Part shown: positions 12,551 through 23,312 of the stretch, piece after piece
Layout: each line of letters begins with the position of its first letter
Numbering within the stretch: the first letter of the stretch is position 1
NCBI GenBank assembly: GCA_951213105.1
Contig: OX578134.1
Location: forward strand, 141,176,706 to 141,240,705
DNA from: Amaurobius ferox
Lineage: Eukaryota > Arthropoda > Arachnida > Araneae > Amaurobiidae
DNA: 64,000 bases
Direction of reading: 5' to 3'
Made by a program: the position numbers and the translations under genes
Notes under the pieces: generated by a model
The model's input: the letters and a program-made list of their open reading frames with translations, nothing else
Database searches by the model: none
What the model was told of the DNA's origin: nothing

Positions 12551-13400
12551 TATATGGGCAAAATAATCCGGACACCCCTCCGGAGAAGTGGATGTGGCTA
12601 TGCACGTCAAAGAACGATATAAAAGTGAGCATCACAGCCTCGAGATGTCATAAACGTGCGTTAAAACGACAATGACTAAGTTGCAGAGCTGAGTGAGTTT
12701 GTACGTGGCATGATAATTGGATGCCATCGTTGCAACAAATCAATCGGTTCGTGACATTTCGACAGTGGTTTAGGTGACTCGATCAACTGTAAGTGATGTC
12801 ATTGTACAATGGACATGTCTGGGATCAACAACTGCAAGAAAACGAAGTGGTAGGCTACAGAAACTCACAGATTGCAGCCGTCGAACCCTAAAGAGTGTGG
12901 TGATGAAAAATCGCAAGGTCCCGATCGCAGGTATCACTGATGAGTTTCAAAATGCATCTGACGTCATCTGTAGCACCACGGTTGTTCATCGGGAGCTGCA
13001 AAAAATATGTTTCTACGGTAGTGCAGTTGCTCACAAGCCCAAAATCCCACCGCCATTGGACTGAGCAGTGGAAACAAGTACTTTGGAATTCTGAAACCCG
13101 CTACATTGTCTGGTAGTCCGATTAATGCTTCACTGTTTGGCGGATGACAGGCGAACGCTTCCTTCCGAGTGTATTGTGCCAACTGTGAAGTTTGGTGGCG
13201 TCGGTGTCATGGTTTGAGGCTGTTTTTCGTGGTCCGGCATGAGCCCCTAAGATCTTTTGGTGGAAAACATGAACGCTGCTGACATTCTTGATAACTTTGC
13301 ACTTCCAATCTCTGGCAACAATTCGGGGAAGGATCATTTCTGTACCAATGGAATAACTGTTCTGTCCATATAGCGAAGACCATTATTAAATTCTCACTTT
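12551..13400 (+). pseudogene. Decayed Tc1-like transposase, 3-prime truncated
   Basis: The left end reads GGGCAAAATAATCCGGACAC next to a TATA, plausible for an element inserted at TA. An open frame at 12774-13064 encodes the DNA-binding half: STVSDVIVQWTCLGSTTARK, RSGRLQKLTDCSRRTLKS, VVHRELQK and AHKPKI are typical Tc1-like motifs (paired HTH and linker). After a stop at 13064 the catalytic half continues with shifts, including remnants of GERFLPSVLCQL and KFGGVGVMV near 13190-13215. Near 13340-13380 it reads QWNNCSVHIAKT where functional relatives have HDNAPVHKA, so the second catalytic aspartate is replaced by asparagine. The third catalytic residue and the right inverted repeat are absent. 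Minus frames at 12964-13410 are shadows. Confidence 0.85.
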
Positions 13401-13439
13401 CAAAAGACATCTAAAACTTAAGCAGAAGAAATTTTGACA

Positions 13440-14110
13440 TAAACCTGATCAACTCCTATTATAATTCTTAAACGTAATTTTACTCGAATAATTATATTTA
13501 TAAACTCATTCAGACAAAAGAACAACATTTGCCATAAAATATAATCTTCAATTCCAGGAAGAGAAATACTTTATAAACACATCTCTTCCGGAAACAATTT
13601 TTTAGTTTTATTTATTAATTAATTTTCCAAATTGCAAGATAGAAAGCGAATAATTTTTAAAATTCCATATTGCTTTAAACTTCATTAGAGTTCAATGGCT
13701 TTTTTCTTTTCCATAATAACACATCCACTCTGAAATGTAATTATCTCTTCAAAGCAAAGGAACCACTATTCTTTTCTCAACTGCAAATACTTTTACTAAG
13801 AAACAGTCAAGTGTTTAGTATTGTAAGATTTTACTTGTTCTTTTATGTTTATCATCGAAAATTATTTGAATATTTCGTGTTGCCCTAATGCCCAAATTTC
13901 TCAACACGTGCGATAGGAATAAAAATATATTGAAACTATATTATTTCTATTTACTAGGCTCTTATATATTTCAAGTGCATAGTTTTCAATGACGTTTTTT
14001 CTAGAACATTTAAATCTATTGAAATTTTGAACAGCTTGGTGAAGAGAAAAATAGCTGTGCTGAGAGTTAATTTGCGAAAAATGTTTTTAATGCATACTAT
14101 TTAAATTATG
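13440..14110 (+). repeat. Block C, copy 3
   Basis: It aligns with 16850-17560 and 25240-25960: TTTATAAACTCATTCAGACA, CTTCCGGAAACAATTTT, CATATTGCTTTAAACTTCA, GTAATTATCTCTTCAAAGCA, CAAGTGTTTAGTATTGTAAG and CAAGTGCATAGTTTTCAATG near 13971. The order of landmarks is conserved in all three long copies. No frame is open across it. Confidence 0.55.
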
Positions 14111-15360
14111 AACTATTGTTACATAAATACAGGAAAGCATGCTTTAAATTAAATCATAATAAGCAAATGTATAAATCGTAGTTTATACGACCTAAAAATG
14201 TGCAGCCAACTTAGTTAACAACAGGTAGGGGTGACCCTTTAAATTTGGTAAAAGTTGATCATCATTGAATAATCATTAAATGGACAGAGAAAAATAAAAC
14301 GAGATTAGTCGTTATTTTTAAAATCATTAGATACCAAGAAAGCTGGATGTAATGCGTATTTGGCTTCTAACTAATGAAAACTAGCTAAGTACTCATGCTT
14401 TAAAGATAATGAGTTTACATTCAGTTATAGTGACTTTAACTAGATTATTTCTAAAACTCTATCGTTGAAGTAGAGAAAACTACTGGAGAGCAAATTACTA
14501 TTTACGGATTGATAAAATTACCGATTGAGGATCATGCAACTTAGCCATCCATGCAACTTAGCCAACTTAGTCACTATCTCACACCTCCGCTGTCTCAGCC
14601 GTTCAAATTGCTGCTCGTACCCTAGGGTGAATCGGACGGTCTGGGTTTTCAATACCTTCCGTGTGAGATGGTGATATGGTGAATATTTGTATGGAAATAT
14701 GCTTTCTTAGTGTATATTTGTGAACAACTATTTATATACCTGTAAACATGCAAGTCTTGAGATCCTAGAGATACAGTCATCATGGCCCTTGAATATTCCT
14801 CTACCTCATAGGTGTGGTTTATGGATTAACACCCACGGGATATTTTACCTTCCTAGATCGAATAGTTGCGACGACATGGAGATATTTTCAGTAACACATA
14901 CAACCAATTTTCGTCCCCTTAGAGACGATTTATTAAAAATAATTTTTAGTGTTTACCTACGACCTACGTGGAAAATAAATAAATAGTAATTCATAAGGTG
15001 TTGGAGAAATACGAAGATCATGTCTCTCGATCTTAACAATACTGACCTTCACAGTCATGTTTACATAAATACCATTTTCTATTACTTGTCTTGACTCATC
15101 ATTTACATTACTATGAAGTTCATGTTTCTACATCAAGGAGTTTATATTGGGTTCAAACCTCTCATTAACCTCATTCCATCACTTCTTGACCCTTTAATTA
15201 TGGGATACGAAATTTATATATTCTACACGTTTTCGTATTACCCATGAGAAATAAGAGTATAAAATATCAGTTTCATAATTCAAGAAGTTTGTAGAGATGT
15301 GGTGAACATGTTCACCTTTCAACTCATCCCTTTCTCATTATCAGTTTTACAAAAAGTATA
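14111..15360. other. No gene recognised; short GC patch at 14520-14660
   Basis: The patch contains the direct repeat CATGCAACTTAGCCA twice, and TCGGACGGTCTGGGT, which also occurs at the 3-prime end of the SINE at 60636-60895 and so may be a SINE scrap. The 88-codon frame at 14720-14986 has no recognisable motif and I do not call it a gene. Confidence 0.4.
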
Positions 15361-15440
15361 CTTATAATATTTCTTAGTGTATATTATTTCTTAGTTTATA
15401 CTATTTCTTACTCTATATTATATCTTAGTGTATTATATTT
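15361..15440. repeat. Degenerate short tandem repeat
   Basis: The motif TATT(A/T)TTTCTTAGT recurs about four times at roughly 20-25-bp spacing. Confidence 0.6.
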
Positions 15441-15689
15441 CGGTAGTTATATGATCCTCATGAACTTTTCTGTAAATATTCAAGTTTCTAGCTCTAGAAG
15501 CTGAGGACATACGACTATGAGTCGTTGAAATAGTTATTAAGGGCTTTATATATTTATATATAGGAATACAGTACGAACGATAAAAAATTAAGTTTATGTC
15601 TATAGATAAAATTTATTCATAGAGGCGTTTGAATAATTATAAGCAATGTTTCAGTTCAGTAGACAGTACTGATGGACAAGAGTTGATAT

Positions 15690-16300
15690 TTTTACCACTT
15701 TTGTATACCATAAATCGTTTCATTAACTGTACTGGAAACAGTAACACTGTGCTTATTAACTCTACTGGAAACAATAAAACTTGCTAAATATATGAAATGT
15801 CGATGCGGTGAAATACAAATCAGCAACGAAAGTCTATGTAGTGATACATAAGTCAGCCACAATAGTTTAAAAGGAGACACACAAATCAGCAACGATAGTC
15901 TGTATGTTGATTTGTGCCTGCTAACTGGGCATGACTACCTTACTGCACATTTGACACCGTATTGATATTTTTACTGAGGCTGCCTGCCCGTTATGCGATT
16001 GTGATGAACCTATGGACAAACACCACCTGCATCTCTGTGGAGTCATCCATTGCTTGTTATTTTGCAATTTGTTCATGTGCCCTAGCCATTGGGGGGGAAA
16101 AGTCTTTACGGTGAGGAACAAATTAGTGACGATCTGAGTAACATACAGATTTTCAATAAAAGTCTATGTGGGGACACACAAATTTGCGATGATATTCTAT
16201 GTGATGTCACATCCTTCAGAAACGTAAGTCTGTGTGGCGACACACAAATCAGCGACGAAAGTATGTGTTGTTATAAACAATTATCTGTATACGCTGCTGA
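15690..16300 (+). repeat. Minisatellite (about 39 bp), interrupted
   Basis: A unit of roughly 39 bases built on GTCTATGTGGGGACACACAAAT, followed by CAGCGACGA, recurs before 15905 and again after 16095. When translated it gives repeated SLCGDTQISDD-like peptides, seen in the frame 16089-16316. The reverse-strand frame at 15692-15892 is the complement of the same units. Copies are diverged. A LINE fragment lies between the two blocks. I do not regard the frame as a gene because the repeat alone explains it. Confidence 0.7.
15905..16091 (+). pseudogene. LINE C-terminal fragment (post-RT, zinc-knuckle-like)
   Basis: Across two plus-strand frames the sequence reads LTGHDYLTAHL, then after a frame change RIDIFTEAACPLCDCDEPMD and KHHLHLCGVI. 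The pattern GH..L..HL, C-x-x-C, then H-x-x-x-C is typical of the C-terminal region of arthropod LINE polyproteins after the reverse transcriptase and RNase H domains. Only about 60 residues remain, with at least one frameshift, no start, and no catalytic part of the reverse transcriptase. It lies between two blocks of the same minisatellite. Confidence 0.6.
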
Positions 16301-16320
16301 AATCAAATATACTTAAGATA

Positions 16321-16849
16321 GATCGTCATGAGAATTAGTTACAATTCATAGACAACAAATCAACCGATATGTAGGGTTATAAAAATAAAAACCGACTAAG
16401 AATGCTGTTTTGTTCTTACCAGATCTTATCAGCTGCAAATATCAATAAATTAACTCTGATAACAGCGGATCAGTACATCTATACTGGTTTCTGAAAGGAG
16501 ACCACGACCCCTAGTTATAGAACTCCTCCTCTTCGCAGGTTTTATGACAAACGACAATGCGTTTCAAACTGGATTTAGCTTACATCTAAACTTACAATAA
16601 AGATATATAGTAAAAAGTGCCTTTATAAAATATTATAATTTATTATGTTTAAAGATATGGATAAATACATGCTAAAACTTTGATGTATAAAACTTATTAG
16701 AATTCTTTAAAATTTGCATCTGCAGAGATTATGTTATGTAGAAAATATACAGTAAATGCCATATCATAATATGTACATTTTAAGAATATGCCGGAAAGTA
16801 ACTGTAAAAAAATATATAACATACACATGAGAAATATTTCCTTTGGCTT
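16321..16849. other. AT-rich DNA, nothing recognised
   Basis: No open frame, RNA gene or repeat is visible. Confidence 0.5.
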
Positions 16850-17560
16850 TAAACGATAACGTGTCTTGAATAAGTATGTTCATAAACTCCATCAGGCAAA
16901 AAAGCGGTGATAATACGACACTAACGTGTAATTCGTCATAGAAACTTTGTTGGTTCCAGGAAATGAGATGTTATAAAAACAAATTCATTAGGGAAACACA
17001 TTTTAGCCTATTTACAACAGAGTATTCCAGATTGAAAGATGGCAAAATAAGGCATATGAAATTTGCACATTGCTTTAGCTTGAAATGGTCTGCATTGTTA
17101 TCTGTATTACCCTAATATGTTTCTACCGGAACCTAATTATCTTTAAAGGCAGAGAACAAACCATTACTTTCTGTATTTTAATTAGTTTCACCTGAAGAAA
17201 CCGCCAAGTGTTTAGTCTTGAAAGATTTTTGCTGTTTTCTACATATTTCAGGGAGATTATTTGAATATTTTTTCGTTACCCTAAATTATCTCACATTTCT
17301 CAAAAGGGGAAAAAACTGAGAAGATTAGCAAAGCCAAACTATTTCTGTTTTATCGGTTGCTATATTCTGCAAGTGCATAGTTTCCCATGCAGCTCCTTCC
17401 TTAATATCTAAAGTCTTAAATAAGTTGGTGAAGCGAACACAGGTTGTATAGAAATTTAGTTTACTCTTTCGTAATAATTAGGTTAATTTAAAATTTGAAC
17501 TTGTTTTGCATGAACAGGGAGAATACTCTTAAATTTTTATTTGTAGTGAAATAGAAAGTT
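16850..17560 (+). repeat. Block C, copy 4
   Basis: Landmarks in the same order as copies 3 and 5 are AAGTATGTTCATAAACTCCA, CGTGTAATTCGTCATA, GCACATTGCTTTAGCTTGAA, CTAATTATCTTTAAAGGCAG, CAAGTGTTTAGTCTTGAAAG, TTATCTCACATTTCTCAAAA and TGCAAGTGCATAGTTTCCCA near 17368. No frame is open. Confidence 0.6.
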
Positions 17561-18019
17561 TGCCACAAACATGCTTCACACGATTTGAAACTTTTCAGCC
17601 TGAGAGGAAAATAAAATTATTATACTTTCCGTACATATTACAGAATCCTTAAATGGTTGTGATTTGTGCAGTACATTATCATCATAAATTGTAATTAATT
17701 ATACTGATAAAAATGTTAGTCGCTTATACTACACAGTTCGTATTAAATTATTAAAACAACAAGCTTAAATAGAAAGAAACTGTTTGGAAGATTTATAACT
17801 ATCAATGTAGTAAATGATGTTAAGTGATAAGTGTCACTCATTTCGTTTCTTATGAACACCAAATAGTTTGTAACTAAATGCGTAAAATTAGAGCATGCTA
17901 AAAGCTACAATGTTACAAATATCTATAGTCACGGAAAAAATCATGTATAATACGCAAAGTGCCATGTCTGAAGGTAATTGATATAAAAACAAATTAATTT
18001 ATTAAAGGTATTTATTATT
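17561..18019. other. AT-rich DNA, nothing recognised
   Basis: Nothing recognised apart from the end of the minus-strand open frame that runs in from the adjacent tandem repeat. Confidence 0.5.
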
Positions 18020-18291
18020 ACATGTTTTCCATAGAGCTTGCAATGAGCAACAACTTGATCCATATTCAAGTATGACAGCCCGTTCACAAACAGCAATGCC
18101 ATATAATCAAAATTACAAATTTTAACAGTTCTCAATATATGTATCAATCCAAAAGGAGAGGAATCAACGAAGTCCTTTATAAAGTCCTCAAATTCATTGT
18201 TTTGACTTACATGTTTTCCATAGAGCTTGTCATGAGCAACAACTTGATCCATATTCAAGTATGACAGCGCATTGACAAACATCAATGCCAT
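17941..18291 (-). pseudogene. Unrecognised exon-like open frame across repeat units 1 and 2
   Basis: This 116-codon minus-strand frame covers the end of unit 2 and all of unit 1. It contains the peptide SYLNMDQVVAH twice, once as LSYLNMDQVVAHDKLYGKHV and once as LSYLNMDQVVAHCKLYGKHV, joined by EFEDFIKDFVDSSPFG and LIHILRTVKICNFDYMA. The composition (Asp, Phe, Leu and Val with few Lys/Asn runs) is more protein-like than other chance frames here. However, unit 3 is frameshifted (loss of one T in AAATTTAACAG) and unit 2 has the 17-base deletion, so the array is not one continuous coding region. I do not recognise the family. The likeliest reading is a duplicated exon or exon fragment of a host gene, now decaying. 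A chance frame in a repeat is the alternative. Confidence 0.45.
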
Positions 18292-18568
18292 ATAATCAAA
18301 ATTACAAATTTTGTATCAATCCCAAAGGAAAGGAATCAACGAAGTCCTTTATAAAGTCCTCAAATTCATTGTTCTGACTTACATGTTTTCCATAGAGCTT
18401 GCCATGAGCAACAACTTGATCCATATTCAAGTATGACAGCCCATTCACAAACATCAATGCCATATAATCAAAATTACAAATTTAACAGTGTTCAATGTAT
18501 GTATCAATCCAAAAGAAAAGGAATCGACGAAGTCCTTTATAAAGTCCTCAAATTCATTGTTTTGACTT
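18020..18568 (-). repeat. Three-unit tandem repeat with exon-like minus strand
   Basis: Units run 18020-18208 (189 bp), 18209-18380 (172 bp) and 18381-18568 (188 bp) and are about 90% alike or better by eye. The middle unit has lost about 17 bases after AATTACAAATTTT. On the minus strand each unit begins AAGTCAAAACAATGAATTTG and ends GGAAAACATGTAAGTC, so unit junctions carry GTAAGT, a perfect 5-prime splice-donor hexamer. The high similarity says the expansion is recent compared with other repeats in the window. Confidence 0.9.
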
Positions 18569-18832
18569 TTAATACACTAATAGTTAACTATGAAGTATCG
18601 TTGTCTTACCCTCATTCACCATTCCTGAAGCAAAACTAGTTGGCCATCACCTGGACTCATTTCTACTGCACCTTAAATAAAATTTCACTCGTTGAAGTTT
18701 GTAAAGCTCAAGTCTTCAAATTCACACTTGAAACTCCAATTTTGTTGTTCACATATCGTTATACACCAACCATATTCACGGAATTGACTTCTAACGAATC
18801 TAATATATGATTATGGCACTCTTCTCTGTTAT
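18569..18832. other. Short unique spacer
   Basis: I see no supported gene. On the minus strand a frame reading CEQQNWSFKCEFEDLSFTNF ends at a stop and is not strong enough to call an exon. Confidence 0.4.
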
Positions 18833-19131
18833 AAAAAAAATCTGATGTGGGCAACACATGACCTTCCTTATATAATGCAATGAATTTACTACTTTACAGT
18901 AAAAAAATAGGCTTTTCATATAGCAGATATTTATATTCTTTCCAAGATACTGAATTTTCGACGATTAGTCGTCATTTTCATTGATTTAGTGTCACTTTTA
19001 TCCATTTACCTAGATTTTTGTTAATTTGACAACATTTTAAAAAGTCGCCAAGTTGGCGACAATCCGCCAAATTCGTCGCCAAAATCTCGCCAAGCGTTAT
19101 GGATGGAGATATAAGTTATTCTTATAACAGA

Positions 19132-21075
19132 CTAGCAGCATACCCGTCCTTCGTACGGAGTATATAATATAAAAAAACTTATAATTCGCAATCATGTGCA
19201 AATTCTGATAAAATATTAAATTTATTGCTCATAAAGAGAAGTTTAAGAATATCTGTTCTCACTATGCAAAATTATCTTCACGGGCAAATCTGAAGAATGA
19301 AATATCCTGGCCCCTTTTGTGAACAAATTCACACACAAAAAAAGAATTGAATCAATATATGCAACCACGTACTACTTATATTGCCGCAAATTAGAAAATA
19401 TGCCAGTGTGTTAGTAGAAGCTTAAACATATTGTAATATGAGTCTTAAAAATATTTACCAAAATAAAAAAGATGACGTAATAAATTGAAAGTATCAAAAA
19501 TCCCCTTAATCTTAATACCAGAAGGTCGTAATTGATTCCAATATATACCAACATATATAAAAATTTTGCTAATATACCTGTACTACTTATATTCTCGTAG
19601 ATTAGAAGATATACCTGTGCATTTGTAGAAGATTACTTGTACAACGTACTATATATGAGTTTCAACAATTTTCGTCATAATGAAACAATGGCATAATAAT
19701 TTGAAAATATCAATAATTCCTGAATCAACTGTCCCCGAAATATCAATAATAATGATGTTTAAACCTGAAGACCGTAATTGATATTATCCAGTCAAAAATG
19801 CAATGTCAATGAAATTTATTTTATATACACATTTTTATTAGATTTAATAAAAATCGTATGACCCATAACACATTGGATCCGTTGCTAAGCGACATGATAT
19901 CATCTGCTTCAAATAAATTGATGGAAATCATGTCGTCTGAATAATGTGATCTTCATGGAAAGTTTGGCGACATTTTCGTCTCCATGATATTTTTATGGAT
20001 TTACAAATGTTTTTATCAATTTAGTGATATTAAAAAAATTAGTTAAATGCGTTACTAAGTAGGATGGATGGACTGACCGACAAATGCTACAGAAACATCA
20101 TTTCAGTACTCTATTCTAAAAAAACAAATTTAATTTCATTGATTTGGGTCATTTTTATCAATTTGGAGATATTTCCTCTAATTTGGTAAAGTTTAAGAAA
20201 AGTTACCAAGTTATTTAGAGATATTCCGCTAAATTCGTGTTCGCAATATATATTATTAAAAGAACAATCAAACCGTTCATTTATTATGAGTTTATTAGCT
20301 AAACACAATATATGAGCTTGAAACCTCTTTGCTAAAATAAATAAAAGTAATGTCCGCTGTCCGCAATATATATAATTAAAAAACAATCAAACCGTTCATT
20401 TATAAAATATATTTTTACATCCATTTATTTATTATACAAATAGAAAAAATAATAATAATCATTAACAAACACATTTAATTCCATTCCTTTGCCGTGCAAC
20501 ATGATATAAGATAGAATCTTCCTCATAAAATGCGAAATTAAATAACCATTTTAATTTCTTTATACTTCTAATCGTTGAGTAAAAGTTTGTGAAATACATG
20601 GAGGTAGATTTTTCCATTTAAATTCATGTTTCAAACAATTCATGTTTTCAGATAGTGACTATTTAATGCAAAAATCCTGCATCAAACTCAAAAATAAAGT
20701 TTTAATTCCCTTTGACGCTTTAAACAAACGATTTTTATCCTTTCCGTTTGGATAAACCACGGAGTCGGAGAGTAGAACTCCTATAAAAAAAGTTCCGTTT
20801 TTCATTAATATCTCGACAACCCCTGGTCTTAGAAACTTGAAACTTGGGCAAAATTTATGGGGGGCTATTTCAAGGCAACCCACAAAATTTCATTAAATTC
20901 GGTTCAGCCGTTCTCTCGTGATGATGAGACAAACGAAAGTTTCGTTTTTTACTAATATCTCGAGAACCACTGGTTGTAGAAATTCCAACCATAGACTAAA
21001 TTTTAAGTGGGGCTATTTCTAGGCTACCCACAAAATTTCATCAAATTCGGTTCAGCCGTTCTCCCGCGATGATGG

Positions 21076-21116
<41 letters not shown>

Positions 21117-21142
21117 CAGATTTTCAATTTTATTTATATAGA
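19132..21142 (+). mobile_element. Nested 2-kb insertion, class unresolved
   Basis: It is bounded by comparison with intact copies of element A. The left end is CTAGCAGCATACCCGTCCTT followed by CGTACGGAGT, a small hairpin. The right end has two GGTTCAGCCGTTCTC motifs, a CAGA tract at 21081-21112, and TTTTATTTATATAGAT. A three-base overlap (AGA) is shared by the two junctions. No coding frame for a transposase or reverse transcriptase survives, so it is non-autonomous or decayed. Ends of this style (TACCCG...CACGG-like start, TATATAGAT end) are widespread in animal repeats, but I cannot fix the class. The minus frames at 20111-20386 and 20659-20883 are not supported as genes. Confidence 0.65.
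20788..21080 (+). repeat. 147-bp direct duplication near the 3-prime end of the nested element
   Basis: Two adjacent units, 20788-20935 and 20936-21080, share AAAGTT.CGTTTTT, AATATCTCGA, CCACAAAATTTCAT and AATTCGGTTCAGCCGTTCTC, then CG.GATGATG.GACAAAC. Confidence 0.85.
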
Positions 21143-21800
21143 TAAATGGTTATTGGCGTTCATATACAAAAGTATTACTCAAAGTATCTTTTCTCATGAA
21201 TAGAACGAGCTAGATCCACGAGAATGATGTCACCCAATTTATCGCATGATATTACATGTGAAAACTGAATATGTTTCTCATGTAATTTTTTAAATTTACA
21301 TGAGAAACATATTTTTTTTAATTTATGGGATTTTTTTATAAATTTGTTTGAAAAATGTACAATATCTCGAGAATGGTTTATCCCAGTGTTCTAAGGTTTA
21401 TGTCAATCGTTTCTAAGGAAAAATTTAATAAGAAATGTCTATTTCCGTAACTTTATTAAAGGGTTTGATTTTTTGATTATTTTTTCAAAATTTCACTCGG
21501 AAATTTAGGTGGGTTCTGAGCATTCGATTACGTTTAAAAACAATAGGCTTCCAGTATTCACGGATTGTGATTTTTGTACCAAATTCCATTCGAATCGCTC
21601 CACTCGTTCGTGAGATATCGTCTCCAAACACATACATACACACACACACACACGCACTCACACACAGACATCACTTCAAAAATGTTTGATTCGTGATCAG
21701 GGGTGCTTGAAACGTGCTCTCCCGTCAAAAACTCGAATTCGAATTTTCGACCCCGTCACAATACTTTCCTTATGCATTATGTATATAAGGAAAGTAAAAA

Positions 21801-22471
21801 TTAGCAAACTCTGCATATAACACGGTCAGCTGAGTTTCTATGAACAGAAATCGACCGATATTTAAAACAGAAAGGAATGAATGCAATCGAATTCAATATA
21901 TCTAATTTAATTGACCTAGAAATGGCACCGGCTTATATACGATGAACAAATTCTTGCCCTCTTGTATGAAAACATCAGCACCAAGGAACGCAAAATAACC
22001 GTACCATGCGGTAGGTGAAAATTACTGTTATCCAATGAATACAAGGATGTGCATAAACGAAAATGTATATTCTCGCTCAGCACTTATGTCTGAACGAGAC
22101 GTATTAACGAGTCATGATGGTTAGATATTGGTATTATAAAATCACCATGCTTTATCAGATGCAATCAACATCCACGCCCATAGTTGTAAAATTATGTATG
22201 CTTCTGAAAAAAAAAACACAATGTGGCAAGTTAATAGACTATGATGATATAAGATTGATTTACATTTTATAGTGAATAAATCAACTGATATGGTGCGTTA
22301 AAATGTTTAGAATTATGCTATCTTTGCTGCAATCAAAATTAGGGGACACATTTTGTTCTTATTAGAGGTTATTCAGCATATTGGTTGAGATTTAGAGCAA
22401 GTGCATTACTCTATCGATGTTCATTTCAAAGTTAAGGCTTATATTCCTATATTTGAACCATATCTGTGACT
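21801..22471. other. No gene; holds the first copy of a 73-bp duplicated segment
   Basis: The segment at about 22126-22197, from GTTAGATATTGGTATTATAA to CCCATAGTTGTAAAATT, is identical to 23127-23198. Nothing else is recognised. Confidence 0.7.
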
Positions 22472-22709
22472 GCCGATCCGGTGGTCGAGCGGTCAGGGGC
22501 AAGAGTTTCAGTCTGATCGCTGGATTGCCGGGTTCGAATCTTACCAGCAGGCATGGATGTTGTATTATCGAGGCAAAGTCAGACTTCCGCCTTTAAGGTG
22601 CTTCAATATAAAGTGAAGCTGCACATTTCTCCCCTTCGCAATGGGACCAGGTGTCTAGTGGACGTGGTGCATAGGCGCTCCTTCACCACGGGGGAATAAG
22701 TAACAACAA
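22472..22709 (+). mobile_element. tRNA-derived SINE with 13-bp target duplication
   Basis: The head GCCGATCCGGTGGTCGAGCG (A box) and GGGTTCGAATCTT (B box near 22531) are tRNA-like, resembling a Leu/Ser-type tRNA. The body contains GTGGACGTGGTGCATAGGCG and the tail is TAACAACAA. Direct repeats CATATCTGTGACT flank it at 22459-22471 and 22710-22722. The matching AAC-type tail suggests mobilisation by the same LINE machinery as the SINEs at 4917-5201 and 60512-60898. Confidence 0.92.
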
Positions 22710-23126
22710 CATATCTGTGACTAGAAGCTTAAACTTACCGGAAATGTAAGCTGACAATACAGATGCATAGTAAAAATTATGAGCCTCAATATAGCTATGT
22801 AATTCGTTGTATTTAAATATATTAATAAGCAGAAGTTCAACATCACTAGAAAAAACTTTTGAGAAATAAAGATCTTCCATTTTCAGAGATTATTTCGTTA
22901 GATAAAACGTATTTCATTCATTTGGATCAGGGAAATTATGCAACTCAATTATGGACTCTGTATATAACTGTTTCGAGGTTGCATTGTATGTATTTAGTTA
23001 ACTCTATCTGAAATCAAAATACGAAACATGCACAAATGAAAGATACAGATGGGTGTACAAGTTGATTTCTTAAGTTCTAATTCAGGTAATTACTTTAAAA
23101 CAAACACAGCTATAGCTAGTAAAGTT

Positions 23127-23198
23127 AGATATTGGTATTATAAAATCACCATGCTTTATCAGATGCAATCAACATCCACGCCCATAGTTGTAAAATTT
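23127..23198 (+). repeat. Second copy of the 73-bp duplicated segment
   Basis: It is identical over about 72-73 bases to 22126-22197, with both flanks diverging abruptly. It lies 1 kb away in the same orientation. It is too short and too perfect to belong to the old block families. Confidence 0.85.
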
Positions 23199-23262
23199 GG
23201 AACTTAGAACTCCTATCTCGGAAACTAAACGAGATACTTGAAAAAATTAACTTAAAAAGTAT

Positions 23263-23312
23263 CATATGTCGTTTCCTACTAACATCTATAAATTAGTAGG
23301 AAACGACATATG
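23263..23312. repeat. 20-bp perfect inverted repeat with 10-nt loop
   Basis: CATATGTCGTTTCCTACTAA at 23263-23282 is followed by the loop CATCTATAAA and the exact reverse complement at 23293-23312. Flanks do not extend the pairing. Confidence 0.95.

Larger units (their letters stand above)
18833..21800 (-). repeat. Element A, copy 2, split by a nested insertion
   Basis: The two halves, 18833-19131 and 21140-21800, join into one colinear element A on the minus strand. The left half ends AAGTTATTCTTATAACAGA and the right half resumes AGATAAATGGTTATTGGCG, matching the uninterrupted order seen at 24320-24350. The distal end has CACACACA at 21640-21655 and the palindromic terminus ATGTATATAAGGAAAGTA at 21780-21795. 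Confidence 0.85.

Noticed and set aside
17941..18832. MAM-like or other domain exon upstream of the triplicated unit (CEQQNWSFKCEFEDLSFTNF on the minus strand)
   Set aside because: The frame closes after about 25 residues and no acceptor/donor pair supports it; the domain resemblance is too weak.
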